From Conchocele bisecta (Eukaryota; Mollusca; Bivalvia; Lucinida; Thyasiridae), in assembly GCA_029237695.1 (NCBI GenBank), contig CM055272.1:12388042-12452041 (forward strand): a stretch of 64,000 bases of DNA, written 5' to 3'. Below are positions 63,915 through 64,000 of the stretch, one piece after another. Position numbers and translations under genes: made by a program. Within the stretch, counting starts at the first letter, position 1. Every line of letters starts with the position of its first letter. The notes beneath the pieces were generated by a model. It did not search any database. It saw nothing but the letters and a program-made list of their open reading frames with translations, and had not been told where the DNA came from.

Positions 63915-64000
63915 GTAGCCCGTTTCACCAACATTTCAAAGTATACTTTTCCAGCAAAGTATACTTTGAGGGAGAAATTTTCAATTTTAGGATAAATTTA
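63915..64000. mobile_element. MITE family B copy 7, cut by window end
   Basis: GTAGCCCGTTTCACCAACAT to AATTTTCAATTTTAGGATAA; the remainder lies outside. Confidence 0.85.

Noticed and set aside
61828..64000. Remaining exons of the lectin domain
   Set aside because: No frame with the expected WND or terminal cysteines next to an acceptor was found.

Overview
The window looks like nuclear DNA of a marine invertebrate. A bivalve mollusc is my best guess (inference, moderate). The reasons are AT-rich introns of 0.4-5 kb, GC-rich exons with GT/AG junctions, very dense small inverted-repeat transposons (MITEs), and two tandem repeat families that I associate with bivalve genomes: one starts at a GAGCGAAGCTCATGTGATC stretch near 52.3 kb and ends GGGCCATCATGGCCCTCTTG near 54.4 kb, the other is the TATGCCCCCGC element at 59.2-60.5 kb.

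Two protein-coding genes can be read, both on the + strand. (1) 14259-39156: the last twelve coding exons of an SLC6-family Na+/Cl--dependent transporter, from TM3 to the stop codon (about 522 residues). All splice phases agree. The exons for the N terminus, TM1 and TM2 were not found and probably lie upstream of the window. (2) 56713-61827: the first three exons of a secreted C-type lectin-like protein (signal peptide, then the first half of a CTLD). The rest must lie beyond the window. Two broken element genes are also present: a C2H2 zinc-finger ORF near 1 kb (minus strand) and the C-terminal part of a non-LTR retrotransposon ORF at 18.8-19.5 kb.

Layout. 0.09-8.9 kb is a large compound inverted-repeat structure with ~0.8 kb terminal repeats, one of which carries a second inverted-repeat element holding the zinc-finger pseudogene. 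8.9-13.5 kb is repeat-rich sequence with no gene seen. 13.5-39.2 kb is the transporter, whose introns are packed with MITEs, in several places within 10-40 bp of a splice site or stop codon. 39.2-56.7 kb is intergenic: MITEs, a 35-bp and a 25-bp minisatellite, and a 5-kb inverted-repeat structure enclosing a 440-bp tandem repeat. 56.7-64 kb is the lectin gene with repeats in its introns.

The most unusual pattern is that three of the fifteen readable coding exons are preceded by tandem repeats whose unit spans the intron/exon boundary, so each unit carries another copy of the 3' splice site plus the start of the exon. These are a 62-bp unit with eleven extra junctions before the TM3 exon, an 81-bp unit with two extra junctions and an open in-frame sequence before the TM5 exon, and an 84-bp unit with one extra junction, leading to a stop, before the lectin exon. 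Whether the extra sites are spliced cannot be told from DNA alone.

MITE families are given letters (A to Z) only to cross-reference copies inside this window. They were matched by eye, so their outer borders are good to about 5-20 bp.
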